From Chitinophagaceae bacterium UBA4407 (lineage in GTDB: Bacteria; Bacteroidota; Bacteroidia; Chitinophagales; Chitinophagaceae), in the NCBI GenBank assembly GCA_002390845.1, contig DGQT01000080.1:1-46315 (forward strand): a DNA stretch of 46,315 nt. The letters run 5' to 3'. The first letter of the stretch is position 1, and every line of letters begins with the position of its first letter. The notes under the pieces are model-generated. The model searched no databases. It saw nothing but the letters and a program-made list of their open reading frames with translations, and had not been told where the DNA came from. The translations under genes and the position numbers were made by a program. Shown in pieces: positions 24,317 to 33,528 of this stretch.

Positions 24317-27300
24317 ATGAAAAAACTTTTATTACTAACAACTTTGTTAGCAATGATTACAGTTTCAGGGTTTTCGCAGACAGACAAATTTTGGTCTGCA
24401 AACAATGAAAGCCGGAGTGCTATTGCTACAGACAAAGCTGTTAAACGACTCTCTTACCCAACGGAGTTTAAATTATTTAATTTAAACCTTTCTTCTTTAA
24501 GGCAGGAGCTTTTTACCGTTGTTGGCAACAAACCATCAAAGCATTCTACAATTATTTCACTGCCCAACGCTTCGGGTAATATGGAGCAATTTGAAGTTTA
24601 TGAAGCTTCGAATTTTGAGCCCGCATTGCAGGCTCAGTTTCCTGAGATCAGGGCTTACTCGGGTAAAGGCATTACAGATAAATATGCTACTTTAAAACTG
24701 AGTATTTCTCCACAGGGAATTGCGACCATGATTTTCAGAACTGAAAAAGACAATGAATTCATGGAGCCCTATTCACTGGATCATAAAGTTTATTCAGTGT
24801 ACAGTGTTCACAGAGATAAAGGAAGTTTACCATGGACATGCACTACTGATGATAAACTAATGTTTGCTGATATAAACAATCAAATAGCAAGCAAAACACC
24901 TTCTTCAGCCGGACAGGTAAAAACAATGCGTTTGGCACAGTCTTGTAATGGTGAGTACGCAAACTATTTTGGTGCAACAAGTGCTGCACAGGCAGGTTTG
25001 GTTTTAGCCGCTTTTAACGCTACGCTTACCCGTTGTAATGGTTGTTATGAAAAAGATTTGGGATTGCACCTGAATCTTATTGCCAATACCGCTTCTGTTA
25101 TTTATTACAATCCTTCAACAGATCCTTATACAACATTATCAAACTGGAATTCTCAATTGCAATCCACTTTAACTTCAGTTATCGGAGAAGCAAATTATGA
25201 TATTGGCCACATGTTTGGCGCTTCTGGTGGTGGCGGTAATGCAGGATGTATTGGTTGCGTTTGTGTGAACGGGTCAAAAGGTAGCGGCATTACTTCACCT
25301 GCTGATGGAATTCCGCAGGGCGATAATTTTGATATTGATTATGTAGTGCATGAAGTAGGCCACCAATTGGGCGGAAACCATACTTTTTCTATGTCACTCG
25401 AAGGCACTGGTGTAAATAAAGAAATAGGCTCAGGTATTACGATTATGGGTTATGCAGGTATTACATCGCAGGATGTGGCACCCCATTCCATTGATATATA
25501 CCATGAAGCAACTATTGCTCAGATACAGACTAACCTGGCGGGCAAAACCTGCCCTGTATCGGTTACTATGACTGCTAATCATCCACCTGTAGTTGCGGCA
25601 GTAACCAGTCGCACAATCCCTATTAGTACGCCTTTTGCGTTAACTGGTTCTGCTACTGATCCAGAGAGCGATCCACTAACTTATTGCTGGGAACAAAATG
25701 ATAATTCAACGGTATCAGGCGCCAGTAGTGTTGCATCTCCAACAAAAGCAGGCGGGCCTAACTGGCTATCATTTTCGCCAACTGCATCCGGAACAAGACT
25801 ATTTCCAAAATTGTCGACTATTCTTGCAGGATTAAACGTAACTCCTGTATTGCCCGGCGGCGATGCGGGTACCAATATTGAAGCATTAAGTTCTGTTTCA
25901 AGAACATTAAATTTTCGTTTAACGGTAAGGGATAATCACCCCTATATAGCAGGCTCAGAAGTAGGCCAGACCGCATTTACTGATGCAGTTGTTACTGTTT
26001 CAAATACTTCAGGTCCTTTCGCTGTTACAGCACCAAACACGGCAGTAACCTGGAATGCAGGTTCATCTGCAACTGTTACATGGAGTGTAAACGGAACAAC
26101 TGCTGCACCTGTAAGTTGTGCATCGGTAAATATCTTATTATCAACAGACGGCGGTAATACTTTTCCAATTGTGTTAGCCTCTTCTACCCCAAACGATGGT
26201 ACAGAAAGCATAACTGTTCCTTCTGCTCCTGGTTCTACCTGCAGGGTAAAAGTTGAAGCTGTTGGTAATATCTTCTTTGACATCTCCAATACCAATTTCA
26301 CAATTGCAGGTGCACTGGCGTGCGGTGACCCAACAGGCTTAACATCTTCTGCTATTACAAATACAAGTGCTACTGTTAGCTGGACGGCTGTTGCAAGTGC
26401 TTTAAGTTATGATGTGGATTATAAATTAACTTCAGCATCAACCTGGACAAATGCAGCAACTGCTACCACAGCTACCTCTGTAAACATTGCTGGCCTAACA
26501 CAGGGTACTACTTATAACTGGAGAGTTCGTGCAACCTGCAGTGCCGGAAGCGGTAATTATATTGCTGCACAATTTACTACAACAGCGCCTTGCGGTGCAC
26601 CTGCCGGACTTACTTCTTCTGCTATTACAAGTAGCAGCGCTACAGTAAGCTGGTCAGCAGTAAGCGGCGCTACTTCTTATGCAGTTGATTATAAACTTAA
26701 TTCATCCGGAACATGGATAAGTGCTACAGCAGGCACTACTTCAACTTCTGTTAGCCTTACCGGTTTAACTGCAAGTTCATTATACGACTGGAGGGTAAAT
26801 GCTACCTGCCCGAGCGGAGCAACTGCCTTTACAACTGCGCAGTTTACAACTACAGCAGTAAGTACCTGCCCCGGCACTTATGATGTAAGTACGAATGGTA
26901 CAAGAGGTGGTGCAGCAACTATCCCCTTCAACACAGATATAAAAGGTCTTATCAGCCCAAGTAATGATAACGATTATTACCAATTCACTATAACAACTGG
27001 TGGTACTATTTCAGTAACCCTGGGTACATTACCTGCGGATTATGATCTTAAATTATATAAAGGCTCTACGGTTGTTGCTACTTCTGCAAGTGCAGGCACT
27101 ACCAGTGAAACAATAAACTATACAGCCGCAGCAGGAAATTATTTTGCCAGGGCTTATGGATTCAGCGGTGCCAATAATGCTACTATTTGTTATACATTAA
27201 AAGTACAATTAGGTACTGCCACCAAAGCTTCAGACGAATCTTCGGCAGTTGTTACATTCGCCTCTGAAAACTTAAGTGTTGCGCCAAATCCTGTTAATAC

Positions 27301-27517
27301 TTTTGCTAACCTATCATTTAAGTCAAATGCTTCAGGAACTGCAACTGTAACAATTACCAATCAGTTGGGTAATACTGTTTTAAACAAAAAACTTTTGGTT
27401 ACAGAAGGTTTAAACAGAAGCAAACTGGATGTAAGCAATCTTGCAAACGGATTGTATTATATCAAATTACAAAACGGATCAACAGTTCAAATGACCAGGA
27501 TTGTTGTTCAGAAATAA
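24317..27517 (+). CDS. Reprolysin-like zinc metalloprotease with FN3 domains and T9SS tail
   Basis: A 1066-residue secreted protease with a signal peptide (1-20, ending GFSQ) and a propeptide-like region to about residue 200. The catalytic domain carries HEVGHQLGGNH (H345, E346, H349, H355), which is the HExxHxxGxxH zinc site of metzincins, with a Met-turn candidate in TIMGYAG (about residue 378). The following domains are beta-rich: an Ig-like region, two fibronectin type III repeats that are near copies of each other (SAITNTSATVSW and SAITSSSATVSW), a PPC-like domain (SPSNDNDYYQFTITTGG), and a type-A T9SS sorting tail (APNPVNTFANLSF to the C-terminal VVQK). It probably degrades external protein. 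It has its own promoter candidate and a strong terminator. Confidence 0.94.
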   Translation: MKKLLLLTTLLAMITVSGFSQTDKFWSANNESRSAIATDKAVKRLSYPTEFKLFNLNLSSLRQELFTVVGNKPSKHSTIISLPNASGNMEQFEVYEASNFEPALQAQFPEIRAYSGKGITDKYATLKLSISPQGIATMIFRTEKDNEFMEPYSLDHKVYSVYSVHRDKGSLPWTCTTDDKLMFADINNQIASKTPSSAGQVKTMRLAQSCNGEYANYFGATSAAQAGLVLAAFNATLTRCNGCYEKDLGLHLNLIANTASVIYYNPSTDPYTTLSNWNSQLQSTLTSVIGEANYDIGHMFGASGGGGNAGCIGCVCVNGSKGSGITSPADGIPQGDNFDIDYVVHEVGHQLGGNHTFSMSLEGTGVNKEIGSGITIMGYAGITSQDVAPHSIDIYHEATIAQIQTNLAGKTCPVSVTMTANHPPVVAAVTSRTIPISTPFALTGSATDPESDPLTYCWEQNDNSTVSGASSVASPTKAGGPNWLSFSPTASGTRLFPKLSTILAGLNVTPVLPGGDAGTNIEALSSVSRTLNFRLTVRDNHPYIAGSEVGQTAFTDAVVTVSNTSGPFAVTAPNTAVTWNAGSSATVTWSVNGTTAAPVSCASVNILLSTDGGNTFPIVLASSTPNDGTESITVPSAPGSTCRVKVEAVGNIFFDISNTNFTIAGALACGDPTGLTSSAITNTSATVSWTAVASALSYDVDYKLTSASTWTNAATATTATSVNIAGLTQGTTYNWRVRATCSAGSGNYIAAQFTTTAPCGAPAGLTSSAITSSSATVSWSAVSGATSYAVDYKLNSSGTWISATAGTTSTSVSLTGLTASSLYDWRVNATCPSGATAFTTAQFTTTAVSTCPGTYDVSTNGTRGGAATIPFNTDIKGLISPSNDNDYYQFTITTGGTISVTLGTLPADYDLKLYKGSTVVATSASAGTTSETINYTAAAGNYFARAYGFSGANNATICYTLKVQLGTATKASDESSAVVTFASENLSVAPNPVNTFANLSFKSNASGTATVTITNQLGNTVLNKKLLVTEGLNRSKLDVSNLANGLYYIKLQNGSTVQMTRIVVQK

Positions 27518-27537
27518 GTTTATTAATTCTTTTTTTG

Positions 27538-27572
27538 AAAGCCACGCCTTTCGGCGTGGCTTTTCTATTTTT
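27538..27572 (+). terminator. Rho-independent terminator of the metalloprotease gene
   Basis: GCCACGCC-tttc-GGCGTGGC (27541-27560) is a perfect 8-bp stem, followed by TTTTCTATTTTT. It lies 21 bp after the stop codon. Confidence 0.92.
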
Positions 27573-27628
27573 ATTTACGTATTCGGCCATCTTGTATCTG
27601 GCTGTACAGCAATAGCAATTAGAATTTT

Positions 27629-27940
27629 ATTTTGGCTTAACTGCATTGCTGCTATCATCTTGGGTTGTGTCACTCACTTGTACTCCAGAATATATGTATG
27701 CATGGTGTAACAGGTTTATTGTTCGGATCAACTCTAATATATAAATGAAAAAATTAAATATCCTAGCTTAGGTATTCGCATAAAAGCTGAAAAAAGTATC
27801 CGGCAGTACAAGTATACAATCCCTAAATGAATTCTGAACATGCTGATAAACTTCGCTTAAATGCTGCCATGAAAGAGGAACTGTGAAACGAGCGTGGCAA
27901 GACAAGCCTGATAAAGAACCGCTGCCAGGCTCATAAAAAA
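27629..27940. repeat. Dispersed inverted-repeat element 11 (A left, B right)
   Basis: It fills much of the 27518-28115 gap. The left end TATTTTGGCTTAAC is near 27629, with core TTGTGTCACTCACTTGTACT (27665-27684). The right core GCCATGAAAGAGGAACTGTG (from 27866) continues AAACGAGCGTGGCAAG to 27901, and the outer arm is CAGGCTCATAAAAAA (27926-27940). The centre is AT-rich and without coding character. Confidence 0.7.
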
Positions 27941-28001
27941 TACCTGGTTTCTAACCTCACATAATAAGTAATTCCTCCTTGCCTTTATTGCAATGATTTT
28001 T

Positions 28002-28032
28002 TTTGATTGAGATTTAGATATATTTATCTTTA
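28002..28032 (+). promoter_or_regulatory. Candidate Bacteroidota promoter for the sigma factor gene
   Basis: TTTG (28002-28005), a 19-bp spacer and TATCTTTA (28025-28032) match the Bacteroidota promoter form closely. The 83 bp between this site and the ATG would be the 5' leader. Confidence 0.5.
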
Positions 28033-28115
28033 TTGTTCCTCAGCAATATATCCTCCTTGTAATATCTTATGTTAAGCTTCTTAAAACTATTCTTAACCCA
28101 AAGAATTACATTGTT

Positions 28116-28985
28116 ATGCGCCAATTAAAGGTCACTAAATCCATTACAAACCGTGAAGCTCAAAGCCTTGAAAAGTATCTGCAGGAAATTGGAAAAGTAG
28201 AACTGATTAATCCTGAAACCGAAGCTTATTTAACCAGGCAAATTAAGCTGGGGAGCAAAAAGGCCCTGGACACACTTGTAGGGGCCAACCTACGTTTTGC
28301 AGTATCCGTTGCAAAGCAGTATCAGAGCCAGGGACTTTCGTTGCCTGACCTTATTAATGAAGCAAACATAGGCTTAATAAAAGCAGCACTGCGCTTTGAT
28401 GAAACCCGTGGTTTTAAATTTATCTCTTACGCCGTATGGTGGATACGACAAAGTATATTACAGGCGCTTGCCGAACAAAGCCGCATAGTGAGAATACCCT
28501 TTAATAAAGTGGAGTTGAACAGCAGGATTGGCAAAACATATCAGCACTTAGAACAAGAATTGGAACGTGAACCCACGCCGGAAGAAATTGCAGAACACCT
28601 GCATATCAGATTTGAAGAAGTATCAAATTCCCTGAACAATGGTTTGCGCCATATAAGCATGGATAGCCCCGTTTTAGATGGTGATGACGAAAGTACACTG
28701 ATTGAAACCCTGGAGAATGCCAATGCAGAATTTGCTGATTCAGCAATAAATTATTACGAATCTTTAAAGAAAGATATAGAACGGTCTTTAATGAGTTTAC
28801 CTGAAAGGCAAAAAGAAATATTGCTTTACTATTTTGGAATTGGAATAGAAGATCCTTTAACGCTTGAAGACATTGCTATAAAATTAAATCTCACAAAAGA
28901 GCGGGTAAGGCAAATAAAAGATAGGGCTTTATTCAGGTTAAAATCAACAAAGCGATACAAACTGCTTAAAGTCTACATGGGTTAA
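28116..28985 (+). CDS. RpoD/SigA-family RNA polymerase sigma factor
   Basis: 289 residues. The N-terminus MRQLKVTKSITNREAQSLEK and LQEIGKVELINPETEA is the short region-1.2 form used by primary sigma factors of Bacteroidota. Region 2 (NLRFAVSVAKQYQSQGLSL, RFDETRGFKFISYAVWWIRQ) is strongly conserved and includes the -10 recognition and melting residues. Regions 3 and 4 end in a helix-turn-helix (TLEDIAIKLNLTKERVRQIK). Compared with the usual primary factor, region 3 (IRIPFNKVELNSRIG) and the acidic linker are more divergent, so this may be a second, accessory copy rather than the essential one. There is no clue here to its stimulus. A GLPGLI-like gene follows by 85 bp. Confidence 0.9.
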   Translation: MRQLKVTKSITNREAQSLEKYLQEIGKVELINPETEAYLTRQIKLGSKKALDTLVGANLRFAVSVAKQYQSQGLSLPDLINEANIGLIKAALRFDETRGFKFISYAVWWIRQSILQALAEQSRIVRIPFNKVELNSRIGKTYQHLEQELEREPTPEEIAEHLHIRFEEVSNSLNNGLRHISMDSPVLDGDDESTLIETLENANAEFADSAINYYESLKKDIERSLMSLPERQKEILLYYFGIGIEDPLTLEDIAIKLNLTKERVRQIKDRALFRLKSTKRYKLLKVYMG

Positions 28986-29070
28986 TATCTTATTTATTTG
29001 TGATCTTATTCCTGTTCAGGATCGTTTTTTGGGTCTCAAAAAAACATACATTTACACAAGGAGCAGGGAT

Positions 29071-29700
29071 ATGAAAAAAATAATATTAAATTTTATACTT
29101 GTAATATCTTTTGGTGCAGCCATTTCACAAAAACAGGTTGTTATAACCGACTGTACTGTTAGCTATAGCATCAAAGGCAGCAATGCAGAAACAAACAGCA
29201 ACCTTACTGGTATGGCCAAGCAATTCTATCTAAAGGGTAAGTTAACCAGAATTGATATAACCAGCCAGGGCTACAAGCAATCGGTGATTTATGATAATAA
29301 TACAGGATCTGCAGTAATACTAAAAGAAATAGGATCAGAGAAATACAAATCAGTACTTACTGAAGATGAATGGAAAAAGGAAAACAAACGTTTTCAGGGC
29401 CTTACGCTCACACTAACAAATGAAACAAAAACGATTCTTGGTTACGAATGTAAAAAAGCTATAACAAACTTAAAAGATGGCAGCTCCTATAATATTTATT
29501 ATGCAACAGCCATTATTCCATCAGCTACCGAAAACCCTTACCAATTTAAAGATGTACCCGGCTTTGTTCTTGAATATGAAACATCAGGAAAAAGTAACAA
29601 TGATAAAATAACCTACTCGGCAATACAAATAAATCTAAACCCCGTACCTGCATTAAAATTTCAGGTGCCCACTACTGGTTACCGAATATGGAACCCATAA
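29071..29700 (+). CDS. GLPGLI/DUF4412-like secreted protein
   Basis: 209 residues from the ATG at 29071, preceded by AAGGAGCAGGG, a good ribosome-binding site; an in-frame ATG at 29029 is less likely. A signal peptide covers about residues 1-19 (ILNFILVISFGAAIS). The body has features of the GLPGLI / DUF4412 group: VSYSIKGSN near the start, YKQSVIYDNNTG, TKTILGYECKKA (about 130-141) and NPYQFKDVPGFVLEY near the end. These proteins are common, exported and of unknown function in Bacteroidota. No partner is evident; the sigma factor gene just upstream is co-oriented. Confidence 0.75.
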   Translation: MKKIILNFILVISFGAAISQKQVVITDCTVSYSIKGSNAETNSNLTGMAKQFYLKGKLTRIDITSQGYKQSVIYDNNTGSAVILKEIGSEKYKSVLTEDEWKKENKRFQGLTLTLTNETKTILGYECKKAITNLKDGSSYNIYYATAIIPSATENPYQFKDVPGFVLEYETSGKSNNDKITYSAIQINLNPVPALKFQVPTTGYRIWNP

Positions 29701-29876
29701 AACTAAATGAATAATACAAGGCCAGACTTTTAGTAACTTATTGATGAAGTTGTGCAGATGTTTTATTGCTCACATAGTGATATCGCTGCTTTTAGAAATA
29801 CCGGCAATCCGATTAACCCAGAGTTAGATTTTATATTGTAAAACACCACCAGAGGTATGCTTGTACCAAAATATTA

Positions 29877-30260
29877 TCAGTTACCCAACCGGTGAAAAAG
29901 CTCTTTTACCTGGTAATCCCATAACTGCGTTTGATCTTTTATTTCAGATTTTTCGGCAAAATCTTTTATTAAAAGTATGGTTTGATTGGAGACTTCTGTT
30001 TTTTCTATTCTAAACTCGAAATATTCCTCTTTAGGCGAAAGCAGCCACTTGTAGCGTATATACTTATCCTGTTCTTTTTCGGTAACCTGCGCTTTTTCAA
30101 CAGAGCCATTCCACGAAAAAATAAAAACATGGTCCCGTTCGTCTACCTTATCAGCAAACCATTCCTGCAAGCCGGCGGGCGTTGACAGGAATTCGTAGAG
30201 TATTGCCGGCGAGCACCTTACAGGATATTCAAGCGTAAATAATTGTTTTTTTGCCATCAT
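29877..30260 (-). CDS. START-like (AHSA1-related) domain protein
   Basis: About 127 residues from paired ATGs at 30260/30257 (MMAKKQLFTLEYPV); the frame is open 11 codons further up. The sequence FTLEYPVRCSPAILYEFLST and PAGLQEWFADKV followed by YIRYKWLLSPKEEYFEFRIE is the pattern of the small cytosolic START-like fold widely annotated in Bacteroidota. The fold forms a hydrophobic pocket, but no ligand is known. The gene is cytoplasmic, monocistronic, and oriented with ssb and icd farther upstream but separated from them by about 400 bp that includes a repeat and a terminator. Confidence 0.85.
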   Translation of the reverse strand: MMAKKQLFTLEYPVRCSPAILYEFLSTPAGLQEWFADKVDERDHVFIFSWNGSVEKAQVTEKEQDKYIRYKWLLSPKEEYFEFRIEKTEVSNQTILLIKDFAEKSEIKDQTQLWDYQVKELFHRLGN

Positions 30261-30409
30261 TCTTCTTTTAACTTCCACTTGGTAGGGGTGCAATAATATT
30301 AAATAATTGGTAGGGTAAAAAAAAATTTAAATAACATGCTTTTTTTTAGCGATCATTTCTGCTGCTAAACGTAATGCGAGTCGATAAGAATAAATAAAAA
30401 AATAAATTT

Positions 30410-30570
30410 GGTTACCAGCTTTTTTGATACGCTATTAAGCTTCGTTGCGTCGCATTACTTTCATCGTTCGGATTAAGCATTGAACTTCAGGTTCATTAGC
30501 CATCGGGTTACATTGATGCCAGGGGCACTACTGATAAAGTGATTGCGACGCAAGGGACGATGCCATAGAA
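30410..30570. repeat. Dispersed inverted-repeat element 12 (type A)
   Basis: Part of the 30261-30676 gap. The arms are TTGCGTCGCATTACTTTCAT (30445-30464) and AAAGTGATTGCGACGCAAGG (30536-30555). The left flank ACCAGCTTTTTTGATACG and AAGCTTCG are degenerate versions of the outer arm. Confidence 0.62.
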
Positions 30571-30616
30571 AACGGATGCCTGTATTATAAATTTAGCCTT
30601 TGTAAAAAAGAATGCA

Positions 30617-30655
30617 TAAAAAAAAGACAGCATTCTGATAACTGTCTTTTTTAAA
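30617..30655 (-). terminator. Terminator downstream of ssb
   Basis: AAAAAAGACAG - loop - CTGTCTTTTTT forms a stem with A/T tracts on both sides, so it can act on the minus strand after ssb and might also act on the other strand. Confidence 0.75.
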
Positions 30656-30676
30656 CAAATCATTTTATAGTAATTA

Positions 30677-31108
30677 TTAAAACGGAAGATCATCGGCTGG
30701 TTCGCTTATATCGCTTGAAGATGGAACTGCAGCCATAGTATTATAACCCGTTTGTTGTGGTTGACTATAAGAGCCCTGGCTTTCGCCGCCTTCTGGTTTA
30801 CCGCCCAATAACTGAACACTTGAAACACGCACGGTTAATGAAGCACCGCTTTTACCATTACTTTCCCATGTGCGCACTTCCGGCTGGCCTTCCACATAAA
30901 CCTGTGTGCCTTTTTTAAGATAAGGCGCAACAGCGGTTCTGTCTGACCAGTAAGCACATTCTACCCAAGTTGTTTTTTCTTTTTGCACGCCTTGTGCATC
31001 TTTATATTTTTCTGTGTGGGCAACGTTAAAGTTCATCACGTTTTTTCCGTTTACGGTATTTACCGTGCAATCTTTACCAAGATTTCCGATCACCTGTAGT
31101 TTAATCAT
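30677..31108 (-). CDS. ssb: Single-stranded DNA-binding protein
   Basis: 143 residues. The OB fold covers about 1-105 (MIKLQVIGNLGKDCTVNTVN, FNVAHTEKY, KEKTTWVECAYWSDR, KKGTQVYVEGQPEVRTW). A Gly/Gln/Ser-rich linker of about 25 residues follows. The acidic tip ends ADDLPF, the docking peptide through which SSB recruits recombination, repair and replication proteins. Length and tip are typical of a Bacteroidota SSB that acts as a tetramer. It lies 100 bp downstream of icd on the same strand with an imperfect terminator between. Confidence 0.96.
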   Translation of the reverse strand: MIKLQVIGNLGKDCTVNTVNGKNVMNFNVAHTEKYKDAQGVQKEKTTWVECAYWSDRTAVAPYLKKGTQVYVEGQPEVRTWESNGKSGASLTVRVSSVQLLGGKPEGGESQGSYSQPQQTGYNTMAAVPSSSDISEPADDLPF

Positions 31109-31154
31109 ACAATGAATTTTTTAATTTTATGGCAATAGAGCAATTTACAAAAAT

Positions 31155-31192
31155 TAAATAAAAAAGCCAACCTTTAAGGCTGACTTTTAAAT
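31155..31192 (-). terminator. Imperfect terminator downstream of icd
   Basis: AAAAGCCAACCTT-ta-AAGGCTGACTTTT pairs with two mismatches and has A/T tracts at both ends, so it can act in either direction between icd and ssb. Confidence 0.6.
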
Positions 31193-31208
31193 AAATAAAT
31201 TAACCGAA

Positions 31209-32441
31209 TTATTTACTGAGTTTAGCCTTTAGATTTTCATCTAAAGCATCTAAAAACTCTTCTGTGTAAAGGTAATGTTCACCATGATTTACCTTGTTGC
31301 CGTAGATACAAACAGCAAGGTCCTTTGTCATTTTACCACTCTCAACAGTTTCTACACAAACTGCTTCTAGTGCATGGCAAAAATCAATTAATTCCTGGTT
31401 GCCATCTAATTTACCACGGAACTCTAATCCCCTTGTCCATGCAAAGATGGATGCAATCGGGTTAGTGCTGGTTGGTTTGCCTTTTTGGTGTTCACGGTAG
31501 TGGCGTGTTACCGTGCCATGTGCAGCTTCAGCTTCCATAATTTTACCATCTGGTGTAACCAAGGTAGATGTCATTAAACCGAGGCTACCAAAGCCCTGTG
31601 CAACGGTATCGCTCTGCACATCGCCGTCATAGTTTTTACAAGCCCATACAAAATTGCCATTCCATTTTAAAGCACTGGCCACCATATCGTCAATTAAACG
31701 GTGCTCGTAAGTGATGCCCGCTGCATCATACAATGCCTTAAATTCCTTCTGGTATATATCTTCAAAAATATCTTTAAAGCGGCCATCGTATTTTTTCAGA
31801 ATCGTATTCTTGGTAGAAAGGTATAGAGGCCATTTTTTTATCAGTGCCTGATTGAAGCAACTACGGGCAAAACCCATTATGCTTTCGTCGGTATTGTACA
31901 TGGCCAATGCTACCCCATCGCCTTTAAAGTTGAACACTTCAAATTCCTGTTTTGTGCCATCTTCACCTTCGAATTTTATGGTGAGTTTGCCTTTGCCTTT
32001 GGTTACAAAATCGGTAGCACGGTATTGGTCGCCAAATGCGTGACGGCCAATACAAATAGGCGCGGTCCAGTTAGGCACAAGGCGCGGTACGTTTTTGCAA
32101 ACAATTGGTTCGCGAAACACGGTACCATCAAGTATGTTGCGGATAGTACCGTTAGGGCTTTTCCACATTTGTTTCAGGTGAAATTCTTCTACACGCTGCT
32201 CATCCGGTGTAATGGTGGCGCACTTTATGCCTACGCCGTATTGTTTAATGGCGTTTGCTGCATCGATGGTAACCTGGTCGTTGGTTTCATCGCGGTACTC
32301 CATACCAAGATCGTAATATTTAATATCTACCTCAATGTAAGGCAGTATCAGTTTGTCTTTTATAAATTTCCAGATGATCCGGGTCATCTCGTCGCCATCT
32401 AATTCTACAACGGGATTTGCAACTTTAATTTTCTCTGCCAT
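31209..32441 (-). CDS. icd: NADP-dependent isocitrate dehydrogenase
   Basis: A 410-residue TCA-cycle enzyme that oxidatively decarboxylates isocitrate to 2-oxoglutarate. ANPVVELDGDEMTRIIWKFI near the N-terminus, KSPNGTIRNILDGTVFREPI (about 93-112), KYDGRFKDIFEDIYQKEF, RLIDDMVASALKWNGNFVWA (around 250-270) and EAAHGTVTRHYREHQKGK (around 305-322) are the signatures of the eukaryote-like type II, homodimeric, NADP-dependent group and differ from the E. coli Icd type. The SPNGT and RN residues bind isocitrate, and the R-H-Y-R-E-H segment fits NADP use. It is cytoplasmic and full length. Start ATG at 32441; no promoter was clearly read. Confidence 0.95.
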   Translation of the reverse strand: MAEKIKVANPVVELDGDEMTRIIWKFIKDKLILPYIEVDIKYYDLGMEYRDETNDQVTIDAANAIKQYGVGIKCATITPDEQRVEEFHLKQMWKSPNGTIRNILDGTVFREPIVCKNVPRLVPNWTAPICIGRHAFGDQYRATDFVTKGKGKLTIKFEGEDGTKQEFEVFNFKGDGVALAMYNTDESIMGFARSCFNQALIKKWPLYLSTKNTILKKYDGRFKDIFEDIYQKEFKALYDAAGITYEHRLIDDMVASALKWNGNFVWACKNYDGDVQSDTVAQGFGSLGLMTSTLVTPDGKIMEAEAAHGTVTRHYREHQKGKPTSTNPIASIFAWTRGLEFRGKLDGNQELIDFCHALEAVCVETVESGKMTKDLAVCIYGNKVNHGEHYLYTEEFLDALDENLKAKLSK

Positions 32442-32559
32442 TGGTAATGGTTTTTATTTTTAAAAAGGGGTACAAATGTAATGGATTAACCGTTTTATCG
32501 GGTGGGTATATTTTCAGTATGAAATGAAGCTTTAATAACAGTAGAAATTATGGTATAAT

Positions 32560-32701
32560 TTGCCAAGCATAATTTTGCCGCAAACAGCCAAAGTGTGTAT
32601 AAAAGAACAAGCTGCACGCACTTTGCCCAATAAAGAATAAAGCGTAAAAGTGAGTGACACAACGAAAGCTTAATAGTAGCAATGCAGTTAAGTTCATAAA
32701 A
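32560..32701. repeat. Repeat half-element 13 (type A, variant)
   Basis: In the 32442-32774 gap, GCGTAAAAGTGAGTGACACA (from 32642) with ACGAAAGCTTAATAG is a right inner arm. The outer arm is a degraded TTAAGTTCATAAAA (about 32688-32701). The left arm is not convincing. Confidence 0.5.
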
Positions 32702-32774
32702 ACTCATGACACATTTTATTATGCTGTCTTGGGTTTAAAACAATTTGCAATACTTATACGTAGTTATGTGTATT

Positions 32775-33515
32775 ATGAAAAGATATTTTTTTTCGTGCGT
32801 CCCGTTCTTTTTTGCCCTTATTGCCTTAGGGTGCCACAAAGACAAAGCAATAAATTTAATGGTGGCACCTAATGCCGGAGATACTGCCACTACAAGCCAG
32901 CAAGATAGTGTAGCGAGAACATTTCTGGCTTTAGGCGATTCTTATACCATTGGCCAGTCAGTGCAAATTACAGAGCGTTTTCCGGCTCAAACAGCGACAC
33001 TTTTAAAAGTTCAGGGGCTTAACATAAAAGACCCGGAATATATTGCTACTTCGGGTTGGACGACTTTAAACCTTCAAAATGCAATAGCAGTTAATAACCC
33101 AAAAGGGCCCTACGACATTGTTACTTTGTTAATTGGTGTAAACGACCAGTATCAAACCGGAGGCGATACCACTGGCTACAGAGAAAGGTTTGCCAACTTA
33201 TTGCGTAAGGCTATAGAACTTACCGGTGGCAATAAATTACACGTTTTTGTATTGTCTATCCCGGATTACAGTGTTACGCCCTTTGCATCCGGCAGTAATA
33301 CCGCATTGATCAGTATGCAGATTGATACATTCAATTTTATCAATGAACAGGTAACGTTAGAATTTGGTGTTGATTATACCAACATCACTCCATCTACAAG
33401 GCTTGCATTAAGTGACCCTTCACTGATTGCTACAGATGGATTGCATCCTTCTGCAAAAGAATATGCAGTATGGGCAGCACTGTTGTCTCCAAAAATAAAA
33501 GCAGTATTGAAGTAA
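32775..33515 (+). CDS. SGNH/GDSL-type esterase lipoprotein
   Basis: 246 residues from the ATG at 32775, giving a lipoprotein signal MKRYFFSCVPFFFALIALGC with C20 as the lipidated residue. The SGNH-hydrolase motifs are GDSYT (block I, S56), GW near 94, GVND (block III, N123) and DGLHPS (block V, D221 and H224), so the catalytic Ser-Asp-His triad and oxyanion residues are complete. Such enzymes cleave acyl or acetyl esters, often on polysaccharides or lipids. The protein probably sits in the outer membrane or periplasm. A divergent repeat element precedes it and a terminator-bearing element follows. Confidence 0.92.
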   Translation: MKRYFFSCVPFFFALIALGCHKDKAINLMVAPNAGDTATTSQQDSVARTFLALGDSYTIGQSVQITERFPAQTATLLKVQGLNIKDPEYIATSGWTTLNLQNAIAVNNPKGPYDIVTLLIGVNDQYQTGGDTTGYRERFANLLRKAIELTGGNKLHVFVLSIPDYSVTPFASGSNTALISMQIDTFNFINEQVTLEFGVDYTNITPSTRLALSDPSLIATDGLHPSAKEYAVWAALLSPKIKAVLK

Positions 33516-33528
33516 AAAAAGAAGAATA

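Noticed and set aside
28116..28985. An ECF sigma factor
   Set aside because: Regions 1.2 and 3 and the RpoD-type region 2 are present, so it belongs to the sigma-70 primary-like group.
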